DNA of 64,000 nt from Pseudovirgaria hyperparasitica (GCF_010093815.1 NW_022985558.1:1399854-1463853), one strand, 5' to 3'; counted from the first letter of the stretch, positions 12,970 through 24,158 are shown. A program made the numbers and translations. The notes: generated by a model not told the origin, from the letters alone.

Positions 12970-13576
12970 TGCCAGCCCCACGCCCGCTAAAACGCTAAAC
13001 CATTGGCGGCTACAGTCCGCTGCTAACCCCCCTCGACTGTTAGTTAGGGTGTTAGGCCCTGCATCCCGGCTACCTGGAACGTGCGAGATAGACACACTGA
13101 CAATACAATTACCAAGTAGTAGTAATAGTAATACTACACTTATCGCCATGAGAGGTACGAGGTACAGCTCAGGTACTGCGACGACACTACTACCACAATA
13201 ACGCCCTGCCTCCGCCTCGTCGCCCGTTATAACCATTCCATCATCCTGTCTGTGTCTCTCTACCTGCTTACCTCTCTTCTTCCTCTTCTCTCCATCTGCA
13301 CCCCGTCCATCCGCCTAGCCTATCGTGTCTGTATCCCGAGCTCCGCCCTATCATCGCCCCCTCGGCCGACCCCGTCTACATCTCCCGCACTCCACCGACT
13401 TTGATAGCCATCTCTGCCACTCATCATTCTCTTGCTCTCTCACTCTCATTCTCACTCCCTCTATCCTACTCTCTCACTCACCCTTCGCTGCAAAAAATTA
13501 CATCGCCCCTCTGACTGCGCACGTCAACCACCTCCTCGCGACTGCGCGCTCGCGAGCTCCAGTCTTCCCGCTCGAC

Positions 13577-15472
13577 ATGGACGAGAAGATGACCCGGTCC
13601 CACAGCTACTCCACCTCCACCTCGAGAGGTGCCTCACCCTACTATGGAGAGTCTTCCAGCCACAAGGACTCCTTTCCCCAGCGCCTCATCGACAGCTTCA
13701 AGCGCGATCCTACCTCGTATGCCATATCAAAGGGCACCATAACTGCTGATGGCAAGCTATTCGATGTCGAGTCTGCCGCCCAAAACACGGCCGAATCACC
13801 CTTGGCGAGACGCTTAAAGGGAAGACACCTGCAGATGATAGCCATAGGAGGCTCTATCGGTATTAATGCCTCTCCACCATGCTGTCAATCTTGTTCTCTT
13901 GTTCAATTGCTGACTCATCTACCTACGTCTAGGTACCGGTCTGTTCGTCGGAACCGGCAGTGCGCTAGCGGCTGGAGGTCCCGCCTCGCTCATCATTGCA
14001 TATGGCATCATTGGCATCATGATGTACTGCACCGTGCAGGCCCTGGGCGAGATGGCCGTCCTCTTTCCCGTCGCCGGCTCCTTCTCTGCATACTCGACTC
14101 GTTTCCTCGATCCGGCTTGGGGCTTTGCCATGGGTTGGAAGTGAGTTTGTTCCCGTCTTGCCCCGTGTGTGGCCATTTACTCATTCTGCTAATTAGCTAT
14201 GCTTTTCAATGGCTCGTCGTACTGCCTCTCGAAATAGTCGCCGCCTCCCTCACCATCGAATTCTGGAACCACGGCAGGATCAACAGCAACGCCTGGGTCG
14301 CCATCTTTCTCTTCCTCGTCGTCGTCATCAATCTGTTTGGCGTCAAGGGCTATGGAGAGGCCGAGTTTGTCTTCTCCATCGTCAAGGTCACCGCCATTAT
14401 TGGCTTCATCATCCTTGGCATCATCCTCAACATCGGAGGCGGTCCGGACGGCACCTACATCGGCAACAGGTACTGGCGTGACCCGGGCGGCCTGCACAAC
14501 GGCTTCAAGGGCGTGTGTAGCGTCTTTGTCACTGCCGCTTTCGCCTTTGCCGGTACCGAACTTGTCGGTCTCGCTGCTGCCGAGACGGCCAACCCACGCA
14601 AGAGTCTCCCGACTGCTGTCAAACAGGTCTTTTGGCGCATCACCCTCTTCTACATCGTCTCCTTGGTGTTGGTTGGACTGCTCGTGCCATATAATGACCC
14701 CCGTCTCCTGCACGGGAAAAGCTCGGCCGATGCATCTGCCTCGCCTTTTGTGATTGCCATCCAAAATGCCGGTATCGAAGGTCTCCCGTCCGTCATGAAC
14801 GTCGTCATCATGATAGCCGTGCTGTCTGTCGGCAACTCGGCCGTGTTTGGTTCGTCACGAACACTGGCAGCACTTGCTGAGCAGGGACAGGCACCACGCT
14901 TCCTGGCATACATTGACCGCAAAGGCAGACCCATTGTCTCCATCGGTATTGCCGTTGCCTTGGGTCTCCTGGCCTTCCTCGCCGGCACGAACAAGCAAGA
15001 AAACGCGTTTGACTGGATGATTGCCATCTCCGGTCTGTCTTCCATCTTCACCTGGGGCAGTATATGCCTGGCGCACATCCGCTTCCGCAAGGGATGGCAA
15101 GTCCAAGGCCACTCCCTGGACGAGCTCGCATTCCACTCTCAGCCGGGCACGCTCGGCTCCTGGCTCGGCTTCATCATCAACGTCCTGATCCTCATAGCCC
15201 AATTCTGGGTAGGCATCGCCCCGGTCGGCTACGAATCCATGAGCAGCAGCGACCTTGCCCGGGAGTTCTTCCAGCTCTATCTGGCCGTGCCCATTGTCCT
15301 CCTCTTCTACATTCCCTACAAGCTCATCTACCGCACGCCGTTTGTGCGCAGCCACAGCATGGACCTGCACACCGGCATCCGCGAGCTGAACCTCGCCGAG
15401 CTGATTCAGGAGGAGCGCCGAGAAATGGCCGCCTGGCCGCGCTGGAAGAAGGTCTACAAGTTCTTCTGCTGA
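13577..15472 (+). CDS. Amino-acid permease (APC/YAT family)
   Basis: Plasma-membrane amino-acid/proton symporter of 588 aa. Exons 13577-13859, 13933-14140 and 14197-15472 join in phase (introns 73 and 56 bp). The start at 13577 gives a hydrophilic cytosolic N-terminus (MDEKMTRSHSYSTST) followed by RRLKGRHLQMIAIGGSIGTG, the signature opening of yeast-type amino-acid permeases. It continues with GLFVGTGSALAAGGP, the first membrane-segment region, and many hydrophobic helices; I expect 12, from the family. GVCSVFVTAAFAFAGTELVG and AAAETANPRKSLP are also family hallmarks. The frame is open upstream to 13325, but that stretch is Ser/His/Leu-rich and reads like 5' leader. The substrate cannot be told from sequence alone. 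Placement near the NRPS could reflect precursor uptake or be coincidental. Confidence 0.93.
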   Translation: MDEKMTRSHSYSTSTSRGASPYYGESSSHKDSFPQRLIDSFKRDPTSYAISKGTITADGKLFDVESAAQNTAESPLARRLKGRHLQMIAIGGSIGINASPPCCQSCSLVQLLTHLPTSRYRSVRRNRQCASGWRSRLAHHCIWHHWHHDVLHRAGPGRDGRPLSRRRLLLCILDSFPRSGLGLCHGLEVSLFPSCPVCGHLLILLISYAFQWLVVLPLEIVAASLTIEFWNHGRINSNAWVAIFLFLVVVINLFGVKGYGEAEFVFSIVKVTAIIGFIILGIILNIGGGPDGTYIGNRYWRDPGGLHNGFKGVCSVFVTAAFAFAGTELVGLAAAETANPRKSLPTAVKQVFWRITLFYIVSLVLVGLLVPYNDPRLLHGKSSADASASPFVIAIQNAGIEGLPSVMNVVIMIAVLSVGNSAVFGSSRTLAALAEQGQAPRFLAYIDRKGRPIVSIGIAVALGLLAFLAGTNKQENAFDWMIAISGLSSIFTWGSICLAHIRFRKGWQVQGHSLDELAFHSQPGTLGSWLGFIINVLILIAQFWVGIAPVGYESMSSSDLAREFFQLYLAVPIVLLFYIPYKLIYRTPFVRSHSMDLHTGIRELNLAELIQEERREMAAWPRWKKVYKFFC

Positions 15473-15547
15473 GCGACCTGCTGCTGTGCGACCTGCTGCT
15501 GTGCCATCTGCTGCTGTGCGACCTGCTGCTGTGCGACCTGCTGCTGT
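15473..15547. repeat. 15-bp tandem repeat at permease stop
   Basis: Five copies of GCGACCTGCTGCTGT starting at the base after the TGA stop; the third copy differs (GCCATCTGCTGCTGT). A 15-bp unit keeps one reading frame, so stop read-through would add Ala-Thr-Cys-Cys-Cys repeats. Confidence 0.95.
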
Positions 15548-16476
15548 GCGGGGACCTGTGGTCTTGTACCTTTGTCTTGTTATCTCCTTGTCATTCAGCG
15601 AGCGGGCGCGGCTTGTCACTTTCTACCCATGTCTTTGTGATTTCCCGTGTCATCTCAGCGAGCGAGCGCGTTTCATTTGTATTATTTTTCACGATACTTT
15701 ATACCCACGTTATGAGAGAGAGGACTGGCGGCGAGCGCTAATTTTGGTAAAGGATTCGGAATGGGACGGACGAGACCGACGCTTAGATCTCTTATTGGCG
15801 GTCTAGATATCCATTTTGGACATAGATTTGAGGCAGGACGGTACTGGCATAATTACAAACAATCAACAAGAATCACCAACCTAACTTGATACCCATGGCC
15901 TGACCCTGGCCCTGACCCCTGACCCTGACACGTCCATACCTAGGCGATCACCGGGGCTGGTAGTAGGGGTTTATAGGCTGTTTATTGATAGGTAGATTTT
16001 AATGACCACTTATCTATATTCGCTCTAAATCTCGCACTAACATTTTTATAATAGAAAACGTTTATCAAGCGTTAATCGACCGTTGAAATAGTTTACTAAC
16101 CCCTCGTTCGTCCGTCGCTATCGTACGCGTAGCCTATGATTAAGCCCGCCTATACAATCATCTGGAAGCGCCCCCAGCTCTCTCTCTAGACCACCAAGCC
16201 TTGGTGTATATATATATATATATATATACATCTCCTTCCTCGCACGCATATTCGGCGGCCTCAAAACACGCCCATATAACTATAATCCTTCTGGCAATCT
16301 CTCGTAGCGCACCGATGATGCCTTTACTATTATAGAAAGCTACTACTTCGTCAGGCGCAGCTATGATTACTACGAACCACTGACTCACGGGCGCTCGTCG
16401 ACAGTGTTATCATACAAGGGTAAGATTGTAGTAGGCCATATGGCCTGTTTAGTTATCTGACAGAGAGCCGACTCAA
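15548..16476. other. Intergenic; microsatellite and AT-rich relic
   Basis: No supported gene. Contains a CCCTGACC-type imperfect repeat at about 15895-15930, an AT-rich segment at about 15970-16140 that looks like decayed repeat sequence, and an (AT)11 run at 16207-16228. A 76-codon minus-strand frame at 16158-16388 runs through the AT array and is not convincing; it could be a transposon remnant. Confidence 0.5.
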
Positions 16477-17562
16477 TCACTGCCCCTCACCCTTACCATG
16501 AGCCATATACCAATCCACCGACAGACGAATGCCCTCTTGCATGCCAACCTGCGCCCGATACCCGAGCCGTTCCTTCGCCTTGGAAACATCAAAAGTGCGC
16601 GTCATCGTCACGAACCGCACCATCTTGCGGTCCATCCGCGCCGTCTTCGTCCCGAAACTGCCCAGCCACACAATCCACTCCAGGCAGACCACGACAACAA
16701 AATAAACCTGGGCTGGTATCACCCACACCGCCTCCTGCGCAACAGGATACCCCGCCGCTGCGCCAATCGCCCGGGGAACGTCCCAGAACGGCCACGGTTC
16801 GTCGTTGGTGATGTTGAATGCCTCGCCGTTGACCTTCAGGTGTGCGGCTAGGGGGTGTGCCTGCTCGCGCTCGCGCAGCAAGGCTTTCACAGCGAGGATG
16901 TGCGCGTAAGCGGCGTTGCCGGCGTACGTCCAGTCGAACAGATTAGTCCCGTCGCCAACCTGGAACCTGAGTCGGCCGGCCCGGGCGTTTTCGATATTCG
17001 TGGGGATCGTGAGCTGGTCGGCTTCGCCGAAGAGCGTGGCGGGGCGAAGCGCGGCGGTCAGGATGCCGGCTTGGCCGTTGAAGGCGAGGACGCTGCGCTC
17101 GGCGAGGGCTTTGGTGTGCGTGTAGTGCTCTTTTTGCGCGGGGGCGAGGACGTAGGGGAGGGCTTCGGTGGCGCGGACGAGATTGCTGGTGTTGTCGTGG
17201 ATGACGGAGGAGCTGGAGGTGTAGATGAGGGCTTTCACTGTGCTGCTGGCATTGCGGGCGCAGTCGAGCAGGTTCGCGGTGCCGAGCACGTTGACTTTGT
17301 CGTATACTTCGTTGGGCTGGTGGTGGACGAGTCGGGGCGAGGCCGTGTTGATGATGACGGTCGCGCCGGTCGTGCGGAGGACGTCGGTCACGGTCTCGCG
17401 CGAGACGAGGCTTCCCTCGAAGTACTGCGCCTTGTCGACGCGGTGTCTGTCGGTTCGGATGTCGAGCACGGCGACGCTGTAGCCGTTGTGCAGGCACTGT
17501 TTCACGATGTTGTAGCCGAGGCCGCCGCAGCCGCCGACGACGAGTATTGTTTCTGTTGCCAT
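16477..17562 (-). CDS. NAD-dependent epimerase / 3-beta-HSD-like
   Basis: Extended short-chain dehydrogenase of 361 aa in one exon. It begins with a Rossmann nucleotide-binding motif, ILVVGGCGGLGYNIV, has the acidic residue after strand 2 (VAVLDIRTDR) expected for NAD, a conserved VNVLGTANLLDCAR segment, the catalytic Ser region YTSSSSV and the YTHTK Tyr-x3-Lys pair, then ALRPATLFGE. This order fits the 3-beta-hydroxysteroid dehydrogenase/isomerase and Erg26 (sterol C-3 dehydrogenase) family. A hydrophobic stretch near residues 280-300 (VYFVVVVCLEWIVWL) could anchor it to a membrane, as in several Erg26-like proteins. The substrate is unknown: sterol, sugar nucleotide or secondary metabolite are all possible. 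It is the fourth gene from the NRPS and is transcribed towards the permease. Confidence 0.88.
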   Translation of the reverse strand: MATETILVVGGCGGLGYNIVKQCLHNGYSVAVLDIRTDRHRVDKAQYFEGSLVSRETVTDVLRTTGATVIINTASPRLVHHQPNEVYDKVNVLGTANLLDCARNASSTVKALIYTSSSSVIHDNTSNLVRATEALPYVLAPAQKEHYTHTKALAERSVLAFNGQAGILTAALRPATLFGEADQLTIPTNIENARAGRLRFQVGDGTNLFDWTYAGNAAYAHILAVKALLREREQAHPLAAHLKVNGEAFNITNDEPWPFWDVPRAIGAAAGYPVAQEAVWVIPAQVYFVVVVCLEWIVWLGSFGTKTARMDRKMVRFVTMTRTFDVSKAKERLGYRAQVGMQEGIRLSVDWYMAHGKGEGQ

Positions 17563-18628
17563 GGGCTCGACTGGAGGGCACTACTTACATTGGGTAGATG
17601 GAATTCAAGAAAGAAAGATTTGCGAACGGAGGGTCTTTGAGGATTGGAGGGCTTTGTTATTATAGGGTAGTTGGTTATAGTAAGGTTTCCAAAAATGCGG
17701 GGGTCACTACGCCCTGTAACCGTACGCCGCCCGCACGCCGCCTGTGCCTCTTAGTTAACTAACTAACTGACCTCTCGACAGACAGACACTACGGAGTGAA
17801 AACCACTGGCATTTGTCTAAACCCGGGCCCTTGCACAACACTAGGATAGATATCACAGCTTAGCTCTAATTAAAACACCATGTGGTGAGACGGGGGAAGG
17901 GTGAAGTGAATGCGACTTCTTGCCTCGGGGCTCAAACAAACCTCGTCAAAATTGAAAGCCTTTTCCTCTTTCGTAGATACTTTTTTGTTCGAGGTGATTA
18001 ATTAGTGTTATTCTCTCCATGTGTCAAGGTCCGTTGGGGGCATACTGATATGAAATTTCAAACCATGTACTTACCTGAATCGCGGCATTGTATTAGTATG
18101 TCCCTACTACTATCTTGGAGAAGTGATGATAACTGCATAGCGAGCGGGCAACACTCATTGTAACAAGCGCTGCAAGGAGATTCAGGCAAAGACTAGTATT
18201 TGTAGGGGGGGGAGAGCGACTAAGGACATGTTTGCTGCCCGGTAGATTTGAAACCGTTACGTATATGGTATGGGGACCAGGGTATAGAAAACGAAACCGA
18301 AAATAGATAGAATATCGCGTGGGGCCGATTGACCTTGAAAGAGCCTGTGGTGAAATAAAAATGGGGTTACTTTAACTAGTAAGTATCTTATCCTAAAAAT
18401 AGGATAAGACTAATCGAAAACCAGCGGACGTGGTCCCGAAGAATTACCCGAATCTCGCGCTGCGAAGCGCGACTCTTTGTTTTATGGTCGCGTCTGCGAA
18501 AAACATCGGGGTCAACATATGTCACCACATTCTTTTCAGTAGCCCATTTTCATCGACACACAAGGCCTTCGCAGTCTTGATCTTGTCTTCACCAGTGTGG
18601 GTCATCATTACCACTCGTCGCGCCACCA
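17563..18628. other. Divergent intergenic, dehydrogenase/RCC1
   Basis: No gene is supported. The region separates two divergent genes and must hold both promoters. It includes TTAGTTAACTAACTAAC at about 17751-17767 and a perfect inverted repeat at 18386-18409 (listed separately). Confidence 0.55.
18386..18409. promoter_or_regulatory. Perfect 10-bp inverted repeat
   Basis: TCTTATCCTA, a four-base AAAA spacer, then the exact reverse complement. It lies 220 bp upstream of the RCC1 start codon. It could be a palindromic protein-binding site (each arm holds a TTATC/GATAA core of the GATA-factor type) or a hairpin in a long 5' leader. The role is inferred. Confidence 0.45.
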
Positions 18629-20387
18629 ATGCCACCAAAGAAGTCGAACGCTGCGAAAGCAGCTGCAAAGCCGCAGGTCACCGCTCGAAAGCCTCCTACG
18701 CGAGGAGACAAGGCGCAAGCAAAAGCCTCAGAGACTGTTTCAAAGGCTATAAAGAATGCAAAAAAAAGGTATTATTTTTGTTTTTGGACTTATCTTTTAT
18801 TGCTTTCTATCTCATTCGTCGCACCCTGTCAGTCAAACTTTGAAACCCTATGCTGACCTGGGCCATAGATGCTGCTGTAGCTACAAAGCCCAGTCAAGCG
18901 AGTCGCAAACGAACACACCAGGAAAGCGATACTGATACTGTTCAACCTGAAGTGGTCGTAAAGAAACCCAGGGCCCAGAAGACCACGGCACTCAAAAGAG
19001 CAATAAGGTCCACAACGAACAACGGAATTGTAATTAACACGGCACCCTCACGCATTCTGAAGATCTTTTCCGTTGGAGAGGCCAGCGAGGGCGAGCTTGG
19101 TCTAGGTCCTGATGTCAAGCAGGCCAAACGACCGAAGCTCAACCCATACCTGTCACCGGAGTCTGTAGGCGTTGTCCAGATTGCAGTTGGAGGCATGCAC
19201 GCGCTTGCACTCACACGCGATAACAAAATCTACTCCTGGGGCGTTAATGACACGGGGGCATTGGGACGTGACACGAAGTGGGAAGGCAATCTCGCTGATG
19301 CCGACGCGCCTGATTCGGATAGCGAAAATGCACCCATGAATCCCCTCGAGTCGACTCCCACCCCAATACCTTCGAACCATTTCCCAGACAGTGTTCTTTT
19401 TACTCAAATAGCAGCCGGTGACAGTTCGAGTTTCGCAATAACCGACGATGGGCGAGTTTATGGATGGGGTACCTTTCGTGACAGCGAGGGCAACAATGGA
19501 TTTATGCTCGACGCGAATCATCAACTAGTTGAACACCAAAGAACTCCTATCTTGATTCCGACACTCGATCGCATCACCCAGATTGCTTGTGGTGCTGATC
19601 ATGCTATTGCTTTAGATAACACTGGCAAGGTGTTTGCCTGGGGTCGTGGCGAGCAAAGTCAGCTAGGTCGTCGCTTGTTACGCCGACGAAATATTAAGAG
19701 CTTGATACCTACAAGAGTTGTCATTGGACGTAAGAAGGCTGCTGCAATTGGATGTGGCTCATATCACTCCTTTGCTATCGACACAGAGGGCGACGTTTGG
19801 TCATGGGGCCTGAACAGTTTCGGAGAGGCAGGATTTCCTGTTGACCCTGATGATAGTAGCACACATGTTATTATGGTTCCAGGGAGAGTGAAGAGTGCTA
19901 TTGGCAAGAATATAAAGAGTGTTGACGGTGGCGCACATCATAGCGTAGGCTTGACCTCTGGGGGCGAGTGTATTGTCTGGGGAAGAGCAGACGTAGGTCA
20001 GACAGGACTTGACCTGAGTGTATTACCTGAAGAGAGCGTTGTGCGAGACTTCAGAGGCAATATTCGGATTGTCGCCAATGCCACCGTGGTACCAGGTAAT
20101 AGTGCCTCACAAACAGGCTACGAGAGTCTCAAGCATGCAAAAAACTAACAGGCGTTTTAGGTCTCGACGTGGTTTCAGTTGCCGCTGGTTCTGACCATAC
20201 CGTAATCATCTCGAAATCAGGAATAGCGTATGCCTGCGGCTTCAACGCAACATTCCAAACAGGCCTCGGTGGCGGTAAAGATGAGATAGAGCGAGTCACT
20301 GCAGTGGAATGCCCTTCTCTCAAGGACGTACATCTCGTATCTGCAGGCTGTGGTGGCCAGTTTTCCATTTTTGCTGCCGACTTGTGA
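18629..20387 (+). CDS. RCC1: RCC1-family Ran guanine-exchange factor
   Basis: Seven-bladed propeller protein of 522 aa, expected to be chromatin-bound and to load GTP onto Ran for nuclear transport and spindle assembly. Exons 18629-18768, 18894-20095 and 20161-20387. Intron 1 (125 bp) is less certain: the acceptor CCCAG at 18893 is the nearest one that keeps frame, whereas TAG at 18868 does not. Intron 2 (65 bp) is clear. The Lys/Ala-rich N-terminus (MPPKKSNAAKAAAKP) and RKRTHQES with KKPR suit nuclear import and DNA binding. RCC1 repeats recur with the G-x-x-H-x-x-A-L pattern: GGMHALALTRDNKIYSWG, CGADHAIALDNTGKVFAWG, CGSYHSFAIDTEGDVWSWG, AGSDHTVIISKSG. The full set and length match fungal Srm1/Pim1. 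Confidence 0.92.
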
Positions 20388-23359
20388 TACGGGGCGGGCA
20401 TCGGGGTCTGTCAGTACGACGCTCAACATTTTCAGGAGTTTCCAAAAGCATCATCGCCTAACTTTCGGCTCCCCAGGTAAACATCTCTTTGCAGACAGAC
20501 TATCGTGAAGGTCTCTGATTCGACTCTCGATGGCTTTTTGATGAAAGCCTTGGCACGGTTGTTGACCTGTAATGCTGCCGCGTGCTTGTCCTGGGCTGCT
20601 TTTCAACCGTTGACGTGGCGGGCCATCTTTCGGCTGGAGTCACCCGCATTGTACAAAGAAAGGTAGGGAACTAGAAAAGGCTAAATTGGGGAAGGGTGAC
20701 AGATTCTTGCTCGGCAATGAGTCGAGATACATCTTGGACTTGCGCTCCGCGACGAATACATACATCTGCAGCTGATATCATACGTGCGTACGGCGTTGGT
20801 TTCCAGCATGAACCAACATAGACGCGCGCGACGAGACGAAGAGGACCGTCCTCCTATCAATCGCCTGGAATTATTGTGATTGTGCATGGTAGCGCTGTAT
20901 TGTGGGCAATGGTACGTTTCAGAAACAGCCAAATCACGCACTAGTATTGGCGGTTCGAAGTCTGTCCTAAAGACTCGCGGAAGACACCTACACAGACATG
21001 TCTCATGTTAAAGTCAGCATGGAGTTTTGCCGTAATCATTGGTGCTAGCTAAGAGGATGATCGGTGACGAGGAAGAAAGAGCCCACGCAGCGTCTTAGCC
21101 CCTTGCTCGCATACTCGCTAACCTAAAGTATTATTATATTAGCAAGCCCACCCGCGCAGCGTCTTCTGAGTAACCGCCCATGTAGGAATTTGAACCAATC
21201 AAATATCGGCATATGGGATTTTTCCTACTCGTGAAGGCAATGCTTGCAGGCTCGTTCTCGCGTGTGGGGTGGTCTTTTACTTCGTTTCGATCATACGGAC
21301 CTATATGATTCTATGACATGACAGGTGCTGGGTAGTACCTTTCCTGTTTTGGTTAGCTTGAACCGTTGGTGATGGAAAACCACTCTTACCAAGTCCTCTG
21401 CTGATGGGCACCCACCATGATTCACCTCTAGAGTTGTAGATATAGAGTCTGCCGTTATGAATGGATTGCAACGAAAAAACATCGGCGCTATAGAGTTTGT
21501 GGAACTTGTCCCCCCTTTCCTTTCCTAAAATAATTCAATCCTTGCCTTTCAGAAATTTTCGTTTGAGGGCGCGCCGTTGAGTTTTTGCCAATTCTGTGCT
21601 GTAGTAGGCCATCGTTGCAGATAGATCGATGTGTTGGCATCTGAAAGCACAGTCTTATGCAGCTCCTCCGTTGCGTCATATGTGGGTCGCGATCTTCGCA
21701 ACGCAATGCATAGGCACGACCGTGGGAGGCTGTCGACGTGACGAAAGTCAGTCACTTGCAGAACTTACAAGTAAGTTTAGAGGCATGTATGTGCATGATG
21801 AGCACAATTGCATGTCAGCGATGTAACGAGATCGTCTTTACATTTTTTTCGAAAGAGTAATTAGCCTTGAGGAAAACCGAGGTAATTACCATTCTGGGCC
21901 GTCGATAAATACGTTCTGATCACTCTCCAGGCAGGGTCTTCAACCATACATACAGTATCTGAAATGGAACAGGTTGTGGTCCGATGCTGCTAGGAAGGAA
22001 AAGCCATCCATGAACTCATCCCGTGCCACCGCCCCCGGCTGGGCGCTTATATACTGAAACTTCATGTAACGAATTTGACATGCACTCAGTAAAAGTCATT
22101 GGATTGGGAGTGGCTTGAAAACAGAACTTATAATCAAGATTACTGACACTGAACAATACAATACAATGCAACACTTCCATCGTAGTCAATGAAACTGCCT
22201 TTAAAGATGACCTGTGCAAAACTTCCTGCCAGGAAACCTTGGGAGCGCAACCATTCCGGGAGAGGCTTCCAAGGAATTCGAATCATCACAGTATACAAAC
22301 TTCAACCAGCCCACAATCCTGTCTCCAGTACCACCAGCGTTTCCACAAATGCATCACGTGTCCTCACAGCCAGGCTCGAAAATGAACCTTCACCTGCTCT
22401 TTAGCAAGTGTCGGATTCAACATCATATTCGCGGGAGGTCTTTCTCCCGTGTCCACCCCGCTCGTTGTAAGCAGTAAGTACTCTCGAGATACGGCCGGTT
22501 ATCTGCCGCTTTTCCTTTCCGGTCCATTGGTTGGTCGTTCGTCTGATCCCAAAATCGACGATCATGAATCCCAGTAATGTGTATGCGGGCATTCACGAAG
22601 GCGCAGATCGCGTCGAGAGCTTAACATGTCGTTCAGCCGTTATGGACGGGCTTGCATCACACAACACTTTTTCTTGAGAGTGCTCTGCGGTATTTGCGAT
22701 CTGCTTCACCGATACATGGCCATGGTCTTCGGCGGGCTGCCGGACCAAGCTCGCCGATTCTTTCTTTCTTTATGTTCCGCGCTGCGAAGGTGAATCTTGT
22801 AGATATTGTACGTGTTGCAAAGAAGGGGGATACACATGGCTTGCAGTAGAGCTCCTTGGATCAGCTACTCCTCTTTCGTTCTCTTGCGACAGGCCTTCGG
22901 GGCGGGACGCAATTGGCTGACCGAACGCGTAGGGGATTAGATCATCAAACAGTCTACGCCATCGTCCTGCCTAGTCATAAGGCCATCGTTCGATTCAGTT
23001 TGATCGTTGCAGAGTAGGCTCGATGTGGTATCAGCAGCCCCGTGATCAGTCTTGGACATGCTGTAGATCGACCTCTCCAGAGGCGGACACGTGCTCCTGC
23101 TCTGGCGAAGCCCACCGATCCTTGTCGAATCTCCTGGACAGCGGTGTTGGGCTCAAAAACAGAAGACATGTCGTCAAGCCCTGCGTTGGTACACACTGGG
23201 GGTCCTTTTTCCGAAGCTCGCGTGGTCGCCGAAGACAAGCTCATTGAACTCCTGGAGGCTACCTGGAATGTCGTCGGAGGTGACTTGGGGAGGAACCAAG
23301 ACCAGAATGATTATCAGAGTCAAAGAGACTGTTATCATGATCATCGAGGTCGTCCGACA

Positions 23360-23378
23360 GGGGGGGGGGGGGGGGGGG
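23360..23378. repeat. Poly-G run, 19 bases
   Basis: An uninterrupted run of 19 G on the plus strand. It could form a G-quadruplex, and its true length in the genome may differ because homopolymers are error-prone in sequencing. Confidence 0.9.
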
Positions 23379-24158
23379 AGATTGGTTCGAGCTGGCTCTG
23401 GGATGGAAACTCGCAACTATCAATAGCAACCAAATCGACGAATTCGTCGGCAAAGGTCTTGGTGGCTGCAGGGGAGGGGGGAAAGTCGTTCGAACACAAG
23501 ACGAGTCTTTCCTGGACGTACTGCATGTTCATCATGTATAGAGAGGTTGTACACGTGACGACGAGTCGATGGAATTGTGTGAGAGGAAAGAAGAGGAAGA
23601 AAGCGAGAGGACAGCAGGAGGGACTGGCTGCAGTTTATATGCTGCGCGAGCTTATTGAGCACGTGTTGCAGCTAGCATGTCGTCGAATTCGCATGGAGTT
23701 CCCATGGCTCCAGGATGGGCTTAGATGCGGTATGGCAATCCTACCCGATGTCGATTCGAGGCTATGATACGTGGAACGGAGAAGAGCGCTTGCATTTCCG
23801 AAGAAAGATAATCCTATCGGCGCGGTACTAGTGGAGGCTATGCTGGCAATCGTCTTCTACGAATGGCATAATCTCCCTCGGTGACTTGCATGTTGGCTGA
23901 AGGTGAAGGTTCCGATTCGGGAGAACGCCTCGTTGGCAGTGCTGATCGATCGTAGACCTGGTACATTTAGAAACTCCGACCTTTGGATATCTAGTTGGAA
24001 AGGAGTGTGGTCAATAAGACATCCATCCAAATGCCTCCCGGCTATAAAATTAGCCTGTTGGTATCGATCAAATCATCAAAGCTTCTTCCCTGGCAGTTGA
24101 CGAAGTGCCCTTGCCCAATGCCTCTCTTTACTTATACAAAAGATTCTGTGATGTCGCG

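Larger units (their letters stand above)
11574..13576. other. Intergenic with dense simple repeats
   Basis: Two kb without a convincing gene. It contains GA-rich sequence near 11838-11870, a GT run near 12058-12072, imperfect GCCCACTGCCCGCTGCC repeats at about 12656-12790, a CTA microsatellite and a 12-bp tandem repeat (listed separately). From about 13240 the plus strand becomes C/T-rich, as is common in fungal 5' leaders; this is probably the promoter and leader of the permease gene. Long minus-strand frames here are low-complexity (Ser/Pro/His/Leu) and not credible. Confidence 0.6.

Noticed and set aside
13325-13576. N-terminal extension of the permease frame
   Set aside because: Ser/His/Leu-rich text from a C/T-rich leader; family homology begins after 13577.
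14189-14764. 191-codon minus-strand frame inside the permease
   Set aside because: Antisense shadow of codon-biased coding sequence; Asp/Glu-rich and unlike any protein I know.
14855-15619. 254-codon minus frame with AAGRT repeats
   Set aside because: The repeat is the translated 15-bp DNA repeat; the rest is antisense to the permease.
16855-17640. 261-codon plus-strand frame
   Set aside because: Antisense to the well-supported dehydrogenase; Gly/Val/Asp-rich shadow.
21084-21167. Short direct repeat around CGCAGCGTCTT
   Set aside because: Only about 15 bp shared, no terminal inverted repeats or coding sequence between copies; too weak to call a mobile element.
23042-23767. 241-codon plus frame through the G19 run
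   Set aside because: It depends on the exact homopolymer length and shows no recognisable motif.
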